Source of the DNA: Actinomycetes bacterium
Lineage (GTDB): Bacteria > Actinomycetota > Thermoleophilia > RBG-16-64-13
Assembly: GCA_021815245.1 (NCBI GenBank)
Contig: JAKAHF010000039.1
Span: forward strand, 1-9,474
Direction of reading: 5' to 3'
Length of the DNA: 9,474 bases
Part shown: one piece after another, positions 1-5,600 of the stretch
Position numbering within the stretch: position 1 is the first letter of the stretch
Layout: every line of letters begins with the position of its first letter
Translations under genes and position numbers: made by a program
Notes under the pieces: generated by a model
The model's database searches: none
Seen by the model: only the letters and a program-made list of their open reading frames with translations
What the model was told of the DNA's origin: nothing

Positions 1-156
1 GACGTCGACAAGGTGCTCGGCAAACGCTGCGTGGTCTGCGCCTATCCCACAAGATGGCATATGGGTGACGGCTCCATCGTGCGCATGGTCGCCTTCATCG
101 ACAAGAACGAGCTGAACGACGTGCCGACCCGGACGTACAAGTACGGGGTGTACTAG
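1..156 (+). CDS. C-terminal end of a probable cyclase-family (kynurenine formamidase-like) protein, partial
   Basis: The window opens inside a reading frame that runs for 51 codons to a TAG at 154-156. The visible tail has a Gly-Lys-Arg-Cys-Val-Val strand, then AYPTRWHMGDGSIVRMVAFI and a short polar end (…TYKYGVY). A 'GDGSxVRxVA' strand near the C terminus is typical of the metal-dependent cyclase/arylformamidase fold (PF04199-like), where the last core strand reads roughly GGDGSPVRxVA. That family hydrolyses small amides or lactones, but the zinc-binding histidine motifs would lie upstream, outside the window, so function cannot be checked. The family call is by motif resemblance only. The reading frame is solid: it is uninterrupted and its codon use matches the neighbours. 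Confidence 0.5.
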   Translation, partial: DVDKVLGKRCVVCAYPTRWHMGDGSIVRMVAFIDKNELNDVPTRTYKYGVY

Positions 157-337
157 AGCACGTTCGACCCTGCGGGCTACTGAGGAATGGCGCCGCGCCG
201 CCGGGCAACGATCGTCGCGCGCGGGAGGCCGCGGTGAACACGTCTGTCGATGTCGCACCGAGGACCCAGGTGACGCACCGGCGCCGCCGGCTCCTGTTGG
301 CGAGGCCCCGTTTCTCAGTAGTCTGCGCGGGTCGTAG
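157..337. other. Intergenic region between the cyclase-like gene and the radical SAM gene
   Basis: There is no convincing gene in these 181 bases. A 16-codon frame from ATG 187 lacks support, and long antisense frames across the area are GC-bias shadows. The region is very GC-rich, with short inverted repeats such as CCGGCGcCGCCGG at 278-290, but none is followed by a T-run. It ends in a promoter-like sequence just before the radical SAM gene. Confidence 0.5.
297..324 (+). promoter_or_regulatory. Putative promoter of the radical SAM gene
   Basis: A -35-like TTGGCG (297-302) lies 16 bases upstream of a -10-like TAGTCT (319-324). The ATG at 338 follows 13 bases after the -10 box, so transcription would begin only a few bases before the start codon. 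No Shine-Dalgarno sequence is seen, which fits a nearly leaderless mRNA. The same TAGTCTGC string precedes the minus-strand gene that starts at 1991. Confidence 0.4.
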
Positions 338-1702
338 ATGAGCCTGCTCGGCGCGGCGGAGATCGACCGGCTCGTGATCGATTCGGCGATCCATGCGAAC
401 GTGCTGCCCCTGACCTCGCAGTGCGACTCGCGCTGTGTGTTCTGCAGCCACAGAAACAACCCGCCCGACATCGCCGTCGCCTTCATCGGTCGCCGGTCTC
501 TCGCCGAGGTGACCCGCGCGATGGCGTTTCTCGACCCCGCGCACGTCATCACCATCGGTGAGTCGGCCACGCCTATCATCGAGGGCGAACCTCTGACCCA
601 TCCCGAGTTCGAAGAGATCATCGGCCTGGTGCGGCGCGCCTTTCCCGACACACCGGTGGAGGTCACCACCAACGGCCGTCTTCTCACCGAGCGCCGGGTG
701 GCTCTACTTGCCGAACTCGGCGGCATCAGCCTGAATCTCTCCCTCAACAGCGGCACTTCGCGGGGCAGGCGGATCCTCATGGGCGACTCGCCCGAACAGG
801 CGGCGCGCACCCTCAGCGGTGTGGAGATGCTGGGGCGCTCGACCGTTCGCTTCAGCGGCAGTCTGGTGGCTATGCCCAATCTGGTCGGCTGGGACGACCT
901 GCGCGAGACCGTGCGCTTTCTGGGCGAGAACGGGGCCGAGGCGGTGAGGGTGATCGTGCCGGCCTATGCACAGGGGGCCGATCGCGGCCGGTTTCCGGAT
1001 GATGCGACCATCTTCGCCGATGTGCGCGCTTTTGTGGCCGGCATGGCCGCCGAATCACCGTGCCCGGTGTTGATCGAGCCGTCGTGCGTTGTCGATCTGG
1101 CCGCCGTCGCCAGCGGCGTGGTGCAAGGTAGCCCGGCGTGGAACGCGGGCCTGCGTCCGGGCGACGTGCTTGTCGAGGTAGGCGGCGAACGGCCTTTCTC
1201 GCGAGTCTCGGCATGGATGCTCCTGCAGGCCTGCGGACCCGCCCGAGTCGTTGTCGCGCGTGGCGACGCTCACATCGAACTCTCGTGGGAGACCGCCACG
1301 CAGGGATCGGCTGGGGTGACCATGGAATACGACTTCGATGCCGAGCGCGCCGGCAACCTGTGGCGGATCATCGCCGAAAGGCGGGGCAGATCGCTGCTGC
1401 TCACTTCGGAGCTTGCGCACCCGGTAGTGCGCGCGGTGCTTGCCGCGCTCGACGTGGGCGATGAGAGGGCTGAGGCCGTCGCCGTCAAGAACCGCACGTT
1501 CGGGGGCACCATACGGGCCGCCGGGCTTCTGACGGTCGACGACTACCTCGAGGCCTACGAAAGGTGGCGGCGTCCCGCAGGAGCCGAGGTTGCACAAATG
1601 GTCGTGCCCCTCGAGAGTTTCAGCCCGGCGGGTCTCGACCTGAAACGCCGTCACTTCACGCACCTGGCGAACGCGGCCGGTCTGCCTATCGTTCTCGCCT
1701 AA
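338..1702 (+). CDS. Radical SAM protein with internal PDZ domain and DUF512-like C terminus
   Basis: A 454-residue cytoplasmic radical SAM enzyme. The cluster-binding motif is CDSRCVFC (Cys29, Cys33, Cys36; CxxxCxxC). It is followed by a GEP-type SAM-binding motif in EGEPLTHPEF (82-91), the VTTNG strand (109-113) and a serine/asparagine strand (SLNLSLNS, 131-138). Residues about 252-310 form a PDZ domain with the signature SPAWNAGLRPGDVLVEVGGE (265-284). The C-terminal part (about 345-405) carries KNRTFGGTIRAAGLLTVDDY (384-403), which closely resembles the end of DUF512 proteins (NxFFGxxIxVxGLLTGxD). In usual PDZ/radical SAM/DUF512 proteins the PDZ domain comes first; here it lies between the other two. 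A stop codon (TAG 335-337) directly precedes the ATG, so the frame cannot start earlier. Substrate is unknown. The gene stands alone, convergent with the next one. Confidence 0.88.
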   Translation: MSLLGAAEIDRLVIDSAIHANVLPLTSQCDSRCVFCSHRNNPPDIAVAFIGRRSLAEVTRAMAFLDPAHVITIGESATPIIEGEPLTHPEFEEIIGLVRRAFPDTPVEVTTNGRLLTERRVALLAELGGISLNLSLNSGTSRGRRILMGDSPEQAARTLSGVEMLGRSTVRFSGSLVAMPNLVGWDDLRETVRFLGENGAEAVRVIVPAYAQGADRGRFPDDATIFADVRAFVAGMAAESPCPVLIEPSCVVDLAAVASGVVQGSPAWNAGLRPGDVLVEVGGERPFSRVSAWMLLQACGPARVVVARGDAHIELSWETATQGSAGVTMEYDFDAERAGNLWRIIAERRGRSLLLTSELAHPVVRAVLAALDVGDERAEAVAVKNRTFGGTIRAAGLLTVDDYLEAYERWRRPAGAEVAQMVVPLESFSPAGLDLKRRHFTHLANAAGLPIVLA

Positions 1703-1763
1703 GGGCGGGTGGACGATCTGGCAGGTTGGGCGGTCGTTCCCGCTTCAGACGCGTGGGGCTCTG

Positions 1764-1991
1764 TTACCGGGACGAGCCTTTACCCCGGCGGGAGGATGAT
1801 GTCGTTCGTGTAGCGTCCTCGTCGCCGCTGCTTGCGCGGCCGGCTACGAAGAGTCCCGCGATCACGAGAGCCGCGCCGGCGCCCACAGCGATCCAAAAGG
1901 GCGTGCCGTCGAGCGCCCACGAGACTCCTCCGGCGGCGAGGCCCGCGACCAGTAGAGCGATGGCAACGATATGGTACGTGCGGTCGGTCAC
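1764..1991 (-). CDS. Small two-helix membrane protein, hypothetical
   Basis: A 75-residue protein with two hydrophobic segments, about residues 7-25 (HIVAIALLVAGLAAGGVSW) and 32-50 (FWIAVGAGAALVIAGLFVA). They are joined by a short LDGTP turn and followed by a polar, Ser/Thr/Arg-rich tail of about 25 residues. This suggests a hairpin in the cytoplasmic membrane; no catalytic motif is visible. The start is GTG at 1989-1991. It lies six bases after a TAGTCT -10 box with no Shine-Dalgarno, so the mRNA is probably leaderless. The gene is convergent with the radical SAM gene (61-bp gap) and divergent from the sigma factor. I do not recognise a family. The alternating hydrophobic pattern and the well-placed promoter are the reasons for treating it as real. 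Confidence 0.65.
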   Translation of the reverse strand: MTDRTYHIVAIALLVAGLAAGGVSWALDGTPFWIAVGAGAALVIAGLFVAGRASSGDEDATRTTSSSRRGKGSSR

Positions 1992-1997
1992 GCGTGC

Positions 1998-2003
1998 AGA
2001 CTA
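1998..2003 (-). promoter_or_regulatory. -10 box (TAGTCT) of the small membrane protein gene
   Basis: Read on the minus strand, TAGTCT is followed by six bases (GCACGC) and then the GTG start. Transcription would therefore begin at or next to the start codon, giving a leaderless mRNA. The -35 region is weak (TTCTTT-like, 17 bases upstream), as is usual for this promoter type. Confidence 0.45.
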
Positions 2004-2085
2004 CCAGCAGCCCGTCGCGAAAAGAAGGGCCATCCGCGGCGCGACGGGTCTGAGCCTGCCGAACATGCGGCCGCGGGACGCCTGA

Positions 2086-2091
2086 TAGAAT
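2086..2091 (+). promoter_or_regulatory. -10 box (TAGAAT) of the ECF sigma factor gene
   Basis: TAGAAT is separated by eight bases (CGACTCTC) from the ATG at 2100, and no Shine-Dalgarno precedes that ATG. This fits a leaderless transcript. The nine-base string TAGAATCGA recurs exactly at 4522-4530 upstream of purS. No good -35 box is visible, so it may be an extended-type or housekeeping promoter with a poor -35. Confidence 0.5.
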
Positions 2092-2099
2092 CGACTCTC

Positions 2100-2600
2100 A
2101 TGGAAAACGAGGCCCGAGCTGATCGGTTCCAGCGCCTCTATTCAGCACACAGCGAGGAGATTCTGCGCTTTGCCGTGCGCAGGGGCATGAGCCGGCAAGA
2201 CGCTGAGGAAGTCGTCGTCGAGACGTTCATCGTTTGCTGGCGTCGCCTCGAAGAGGTGCCTGAGTTCGCTCTTCCGTGGCTGCTGACTGTCGCCAGGTAT
2301 GTGCTGCTCAACCAACGGCGCACTACGAATAGGTTCAACGCATTGCGCCACAAGCTGGCTCTCACGCCGACTCTGCCTTCTGCGACATCTGCCGACACGC
2401 CTGACAAGAGTGAACGGGTGCTGGCTGCGCTCGCCCTGCTGGCGGAGAGCGACAGGCGGGTGCTGGAGCTCGTGGCGTGGCAACACAAGAGTCACGAAGA
2501 GGCTGCCGAGATCCTTGGATGCTCTCGCAACGCTTTCACCAAGCGCTACAAGCGGGCCCGTGACAGACTCGAGGCACTTTTGACCACAAGCCGGACATAG
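2100..2600 (+). CDS. ECF-type RNA polymerase sigma factor (sigma-70 family)
   Basis: A 166-residue sigma factor of the extracytoplasmic-function type, which redirects RNA polymerase to a small regulon. Region 2 lies at about residues 10-75, with the helix SRQDAEEVVVETFIVCWRRL (31-50) matching the family's 'DAEDlvqetFlraWrrl'. It is followed by LPWLLTVARYVLLNQRR (58-74). A linker of about 30 residues leads to region 4 (about 108-161), with the helix-turn-helix HEEAAEILGCSRNAFTKRYKRARDRL (132-157). The frame stays open upstream to 1971, but the extra 43 residues look unlike a sigma factor, and the TAGAAT box eight bases before ATG 2100 argues for that start. The next gene, 48 bp downstream, encodes a membrane protein and is the likely sigma partner. 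No linked zinc anti-sigma motif (HxxxCxxC) is seen. Confidence 0.9.
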   Translation: MENEARADRFQRLYSAHSEEILRFAVRRGMSRQDAEEVVVETFIVCWRRLEEVPEFALPWLLTVARYVLLNQRRTTNRFNALRHKLALTPTLPSATSADTPDKSERVLAALALLAESDRRVLELVAWQHKSHEEAAEILGCSRNAFTKRYKRARDRLEALLTTSRT

Positions 2601-2648
2601 ACAGCAGGGGGTTAGCGACGTCCGTCATATGACGGTTGCTGAACGAGT

Positions 2649-3431
2649 ATGAAGCGAGACGCACGACATAGTGGCCGGTTTTGGCAGAGAGGCCGTAGGG
2701 CCTCCGGGGAAGCCCCGTCGATCGAGAACGATGAGGTGCTTCGAGCCATGAGAGACGCCGACCCCGCTGCCGGGCCGGAGTACGACGGGTGGGCCGACAG
2801 TGACGCCGGTCAGAGAGTCTTCGAGCGGATCGTCTCGCGGCGCGATGAGCCGGAGAAGCGTTCGCTGCAAAGCCGGCGCGGTCTCCGTCCGATCGTGGGA
2901 GCAAGCCTGACCTTCGTCGTGATCGCCCTTGTCCTGGTGGGGGTCGTTGCTTGGTTGCCGAGCCCCGCAGACGAGGTCGCCCAATCGACGACGAGCACGT
3001 CGGTCGACGAGACTCCGGTCGACCGGGTGCAGGCGCTCGCGATGGTCGTCGAACTGGCCTCTCCTTCGAGTGCCGTCGAACACCCATCGCCACCCATCGA
3101 TGAAGCGGGCGACATGGCAATGCGGGCCGCGCGCGCGGGCATTCTCGCGCAGACCGATGTCGAGTGGGCCTCTTCACACGGCAGTCTCACCAGGGCCATG
3201 TTCTGCCAGTGGGTGGCACGAGGGTTCTCCGGTCGCCTACCCGAGGAGTTCGACTACGCGCCCGCCGACATGGACGGTTTGCCTCCGGTGCTCCGGGATG
3301 CCGTCGTTCAAGTCGTGAATGCGGGAGTCCTCGCCCTCGACAGCGAGGGTCTGTTCCATCCCGAACAGCCGCTCTCGCGTGGTGATTTCGAGAAGGCCAT
3401 GCGCCTGCTCGAGAAGATGCTCGGGTTCTAG
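2649..3431 (+). CDS. One-pass membrane protein with SLH-like outer domain, probable partner of the ECF sigma factor
   Basis: A 260-residue protein. The basic N terminus leads to a cytoplasmic segment (about 27-70) containing NDEVLRAMRDADPAAG. It resembles the 'LxxLRxADPA' start of membrane proteins encoded beside actinobacterial ECF sigma factors. A single transmembrane helix spans about 81-103, followed by a Ser/Thr-rich stretch. The outer part (about 125-259) looks like two degenerate S-layer homology repeats. The second is clearest: DAVVQVVNAGVLALDSEGLF (217-236), HPEQPLSRGDFEKAMRLLEK (237-256). The first has ARAGIL (161-166) and SLTRAMF (179-185). SLH domains bind cell-wall polymers, so the protein may link envelope state to the sigma factor; that role is inferred. 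The classic HxxxCxxC anti-sigma motif is absent. The ribosome site before ATG 2649 is weak, and a start about 30 codons later cannot be ruled out. Confidence 0.75.
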   Translation: MKRDARHSGRFWQRGRRASGEAPSIENDEVLRAMRDADPAAGPEYDGWADSDAGQRVFERIVSRRDEPEKRSLQSRRGLRPIVGASLTFVVIALVLVGVVAWLPSPADEVAQSTTSTSVDETPVDRVQALAMVVELASPSSAVEHPSPPIDEAGDMAMRAARAGILAQTDVEWASSHGSLTRAMFCQWVARGFSGRLPEEFDYAPADMDGLPPVLRDAVVQVVNAGVLALDSEGLFHPEQPLSRGDFEKAMRLLEKMLGF

Positions 3432-3435
3432 ACCC

Positions 3436-3450
3436 GACGCGCCGCGCGTC
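3436..3450. repeat. Short hairpin just after the SLH-like gene
   Basis: GACGCG (3436-3441), loop CCG, CGCGTC (3445-3450) form a perfect 6-bp stem starting five bases after the stop codon. It has no T-run and may protect or help form the 3' end together with the larger hairpin downstream. Confidence 0.4.
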
Positions 3451-3464
3451 ACGCTCACAGAAAC

Positions 3465-3500
3465 GAAAGGCCCACGTCCGGCGCGCCGGACGTGGGCTTC
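3465..3500. terminator. Bidirectional transcription terminator between convergent genes
   Basis: Bases 3470-3497 are a perfect 28-bp palindrome: left arm GCCCACGTCCGGCG, right arm CGCCGGACGTGGGC. It lies 38 bases after the stop of the SLH-like gene and 23 bases beyond the stop of the minus-strand gene. On the minus strand the stem is followed by CCTTTCGTTT, a reasonable U-rich tail. On the plus strand the tail is only TTCCCCCC. It probably ends both transcripts, more strongly the minus-strand one. Confidence 0.75.
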
Positions 3501-3520
3501 CCCCCAGTGGTGATTCCGCC

Positions 3521-4390
3521 TCAGCAGCCTAGGCTACCGCTCCCGCCGCGGTCACCGGTTCCGACCCCCATCTGACTGACCGCCGCGGTCACGGTCTGAG
3601 GGCCGGGAGTCTCGAACCAATCGGTCGTAATGCCCGGAGCTTGCCACCAGTTCTGGGTGCGTCTCTGGGCGTCGTAGATCCACTTCAGCAGCGATCGCCC
3701 GCTCCTGTCTTGGAGTTCCAACCGAGCGATGGCTATCTGCGCCCGCCTGCCGGTGTTGAGGGTGTCGACGAGTGCAGGGAGGCCGATCATCAGTCCGGCG
3801 GCAGACCTGTTGGCCGCCCCGATGTCTGCGGTCGTAGCGACGACGGTGATTTCGCGCATGTTCTCGTGGCCGCCGATCACGTAGCTGTCGATAGAAAAAC
3901 CCGCCAGGGCGATCTTGGCCGTAAGAGCGGTCTCGACAGCCGTCAGGGTCTCGTTTTCGGATAGTGGCCTCTCCGAGGTCCAGCTCGAGTCGGGGTGCGT
4001 GTCGATCGGCGTGGTGCCGGCAAACAGTGGCTCACCCGTCGAATCGCGCACGTCCAACTCCAAATCGGAGAGATCGGCGCCTCGCGACTTGGCCAGGAAG
4101 GCGCTTCGCTCCACCAGACTGAGGCTGAGCGGATCGTCGGGAGTGCCGGCGCCGGTGGCGCTCCTACTGGCGAGTGACACCGACAGCGTGGAACCATTGA
4201 CATGCCAGCTCAGCACGGGCACGCCCCGCTCGATCAAGTCGTCCATCAGAGGCCCGATGCGGTCTTCGCCCGAGACGGCTTCGGCCGAGGTGAGTTGGCC
4301 GATGGCAACGGCAGCGAGAGACGCGAAGATGATGGCCGCGACGATCGTGCTGTGATGCTCCCCGATACTTCCTATGTGCGCATGTCTCAT
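3521..4390 (-). CDS. Exported or membrane-anchored protein of unknown function with a duplicated domain
   Basis: A 289-residue protein from ATG 4388-4390, chosen because GGCGAGG lies about four bases upstream; an in-frame ATG at 4412-4414 would add eight residues. Residues 15-33 form a hydrophobic segment followed by an Ala-Glu-Ala (36-38) that could be a signal peptidase site, so the rest should lie outside the membrane. The body seems to hold two related alpha/beta units, about 59-125 and 167-240. Each ends in a similar strand: DLELDVRDSTGEPLF (109-123) and ARLELQDRSGRSLLKWIYD (222-240). The tail is Gly/Ser-rich and ends in Cys (GGSGSLGC). I do not recognise the family and see no catalytic motif. 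It is divergent from the purine operon and has its own terminator, so it is probably a single-gene unit. Confidence 0.7.
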   Translation of the reverse strand: MRHAHIGSIGEHHSTIVAAIIFASLAAVAIGQLTSAEAVSGEDRIGPLMDDLIERGVPVLSWHVNGSTLSVSLASRSATGAGTPDDPLSLSLVERSAFLAKSRGADLSDLELDVRDSTGEPLFAGTTPIDTHPDSSWTSERPLSENETLTAVETALTAKIALAGFSIDSYVIGGHENMREITVVATTADIGAANRSAAGLMIGLPALVDTLNTGRRAQIAIARLELQDRSGRSLLKWIYDAQRRTQNWWQAPGITTDWFETPGPQTVTAAVSQMGVGTGDRGGSGSLGC

Positions 4391-4433
4391 AGAACCTCGC
4401 CGTGATCGAACCATCTATGCAATATGTCCGGCC

Positions 4434-4452
4434 GGCGGCAAAATGTGCCGCC
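4434..4452. promoter_or_regulatory. Inverted repeat in the divergent intergenic region, possible operator
   Basis: GGCGGCA (4434-4440) and TGCCGCC (4446-4452) are perfect 7-bp arms around AAATG. The site lies 44 bases upstream of the minus-strand start at 4390 and about 70 bases upstream of the purS -10 box. On the minus strand it contains TTTTGCC, which could be part of a -35 region, so a bound protein could control that gene. No regulator is identified. Confidence 0.35.
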
Positions 4453-4521
4453 CCTCGTCCAAGCTCGGATTTCTTCCGCGCATGACGGGGGCGTATCCCG
4501 TTCGCGCCACCCCCGAGCTGG

Positions 4522-4527
4522 TAGAAT
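4522..4527 (+). promoter_or_regulatory. -10 box (TAGAAT) of the purS-purQ-purL-purF operon
   Basis: TAGAAT lies about 80 bases upstream of the purS start. Transcription from about 4534 would give a leader of about 70 bases, in contrast to the leaderless genes nearby. The string TAGAATCGA is identical to that before the sigma factor gene (2086-2094). The -35 region (around 4499-4506, GTTCGCG) is weak. Confidence 0.45.
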
Positions 4528-4549
4528 CGAGGCCATAGTTGTTCCCCGC

Positions 4550-4600
4550 CGGCCGTCGCTCCTTAGGCGCGTGACACGGCCGAAACGAGCCAAGAAGGGG
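4550..4600 (+). promoter_or_regulatory. purS leader hairpin with possible anti-Shine-Dalgarno loop
   Basis: CGGCCGT (4550-4556) and ACGGCCG (4576-4582) are perfect 7-bp arms around a 19-base loop. The loop contains CTCCTT (4559-4564), which can pair with the ribosome site AAGGGG (4595-4600) of purS, with one G-U pair. The leader could therefore hide or expose the ribosome site. It matches no purine riboswitch that I recognise, and chance pairing in GC-rich DNA is possible. Confidence 0.3.
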
Positions 4601-4607
4601 GCCGAGC

Positions 4608-4880
4608 GTGTTCAAGGTGTCGGTGTACGTCACACCCAAAGCCGGAGTCGTCGATCCGCAGGGTGCGGTCGTCGAGAGGGCGTTGCCGGCCCTCGGCCAT
4701 TCGAGCGCGAAGAACGTGCGCATCGGCCGCTATATCACCCTCGACGTGCAGGGTGACGACCTCGAGAAGGCGAGAGCCGAGGTCGACGATATGTGCCGCC
4801 GGCTCCTTGCCAATCCGATCATCGAGGACTATCGGTTCGAGGTCATGCCCGTCCAGAGTTCAGCGGGGGAAGGAGCCTAG
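4608..4880 (+). CDS. purS: FGAM synthase subunit PurS
   Basis: A 90-residue subunit of phosphoribosylformylglycinamidine synthase, step 4 of purine synthesis. PurS bridges PurQ (glutaminase) and the short PurL (synthetase) and is needed where PurL lacks the long N-terminal region. Typical PurS features are the opening strand FKVSVYVTPKAGVVDPQG (2-19), then AVVERALPALGH (20-31) and the conserved VRIGRYITLDV (37-47). The end has NPIIEDYRFEV (69-79). Length is usual for the family. The start is GTG 4608, with ribosome site AAGAAGGGGG (4592-4601) about seven bases upstream. The stop at 4878-4880 directly abuts the purQ start, so the two are translated together. Confidence 0.95.
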   Translation: MFKVSVYVTPKAGVVDPQGAVVERALPALGHSSAKNVRIGRYITLDVQGDDLEKARAEVDDMCRRLLANPIIEDYRFEVMPVQSSAGEGA

Positions 4881-5600
4881 GTGGTGGCCGGCCAAGTTCG
4901 ATTCGGCATCGTCGTGTTTCCCGGATCGAACTGCGAGTACGACGCGCAGCACGCGCTCTCCACGTTTCCTGAAGCCGACCCGTTCTACCTCTGGCACAAG
5001 GATCGCGACCTCAAGGGCGCCGACTGTGTGATCCTGCCCGGCGGGTTCTCGTATGGTGACTATCTGCGCACGGGCGCCGTCGCTCGGTTCAGCCCCATCA
5101 TGCAGGAGGTCGCCGCCTTCGCTGAGTCGGGCGGATTGGTGCTCGGCATCTGCAACGGCTTTCAAACGTTGACGGAGGCCCACATGCTCCACGGTGCCCT
5201 CAGGCGCAATCGGGGCCTGCGGTTTCTCTGCCACCCGCAGTATCTGCGTGTCGAGCGCATCGACACGCCCTTCACCCGCAGACTCGAAGTGGGCCAGGTG
5301 ATCCAGATTCCCATCAACCACAACGAGGGCAACTGGACTGCCGGCGTGGAGAGTCTCCAGGAGATAGAAACCAAGAATCTCGTGGCCTTCAGGTACTGCG
5401 ACGCCGAAGGCAACGTCGACGACTCGACCAACCCCAATGGCGCCGTCGACAACGTCGCGGGCATCGTCAACGAGAGCAACAACGTGCTCGGCATGATGCC
5501 GCATCCCGAGCGGGTGTGCGAAACCCTGGTGGGCGGTGTCGACGGACGGCACATATTCCAGTCGATGATCGACCACGTCTTGTGGAAGAGGGCTCGCTGA
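4881..5600 (+). CDS. purQ: FGAM synthase glutaminase subunit PurQ
   Basis: A 239-residue class I glutamine amidotransferase that releases ammonia from glutamine and passes it to PurL. Landmarks are the start strand FGIVVFPGSNCEYD (8-21), the oxyanion-region motif LPGGFSYGDYLRTGA (52-66), the nucleophile elbow GLVLGICNGFQTL (85-97) with catalytic Cys91, and the closing MMPHPER (205-211) with His208 and Glu210 of the triad. NPNGAVDNVAGIV (184-196) matches the family's NPNGSxxxIAGI. Length is normal. The start is GTG 4881, preceded by AAGGAG about five bases upstream; a second GTG at 4884 is also possible. The TGA stop overlaps the purL start as TGATG, so translation is probably coupled. All catalytic residues are present. 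Confidence 0.96.
   Translation: MVAGQVRFGIVVFPGSNCEYDAQHALSTFPEADPFYLWHKDRDLKGADCVILPGGFSYGDYLRTGAVARFSPIMQEVAAFAESGGLVLGICNGFQTLTEAHMLHGALRRNRGLRFLCHPQYLRVERIDTPFTRRLEVGQVIQIPINHNEGNWTAGVESLQEIETKNLVAFRYCDAEGNVDDSTNPNGAVDNVAGIVNESNNVLGMMPHPERVCETLVGGVDGRHIFQSMIDHVLWKRAR

Noticed and set aside
187..237. 16-codon frame after GAGG at 183-186
   Set aside because: The ribosome site is too close to the ATG, the peptide is mostly Arg/Pro, and nothing supports translation.
95..601. 168-codon minus-strand frame over the gap before the radical SAM gene
   Set aside because: It overlaps the radical SAM core (cysteine motif) in antisense, is rich in Arg/Gly in a shadow-like way, and has no start signal.
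1971..2099. Upstream extension of the sigma factor frame by 43 codons
   Set aside because: The added residues do not resemble sigma factor sequence, overlap the divergent gene's start and promoter, and the -10 box at 2086-2091 would lie inside the coding region.
2629..2652. Seven-codon frame (MTVAERV) overlapping the start of the SLH-like gene
   Set aside because: It could be a coupling leader, but it has no well-spaced ribosome site and is too short to distinguish from chance.
4860..5576. 238-codon open frame on the minus strand
   Set aside because: Antisense shadow of purQ, which has all its catalytic motifs on the plus strand.
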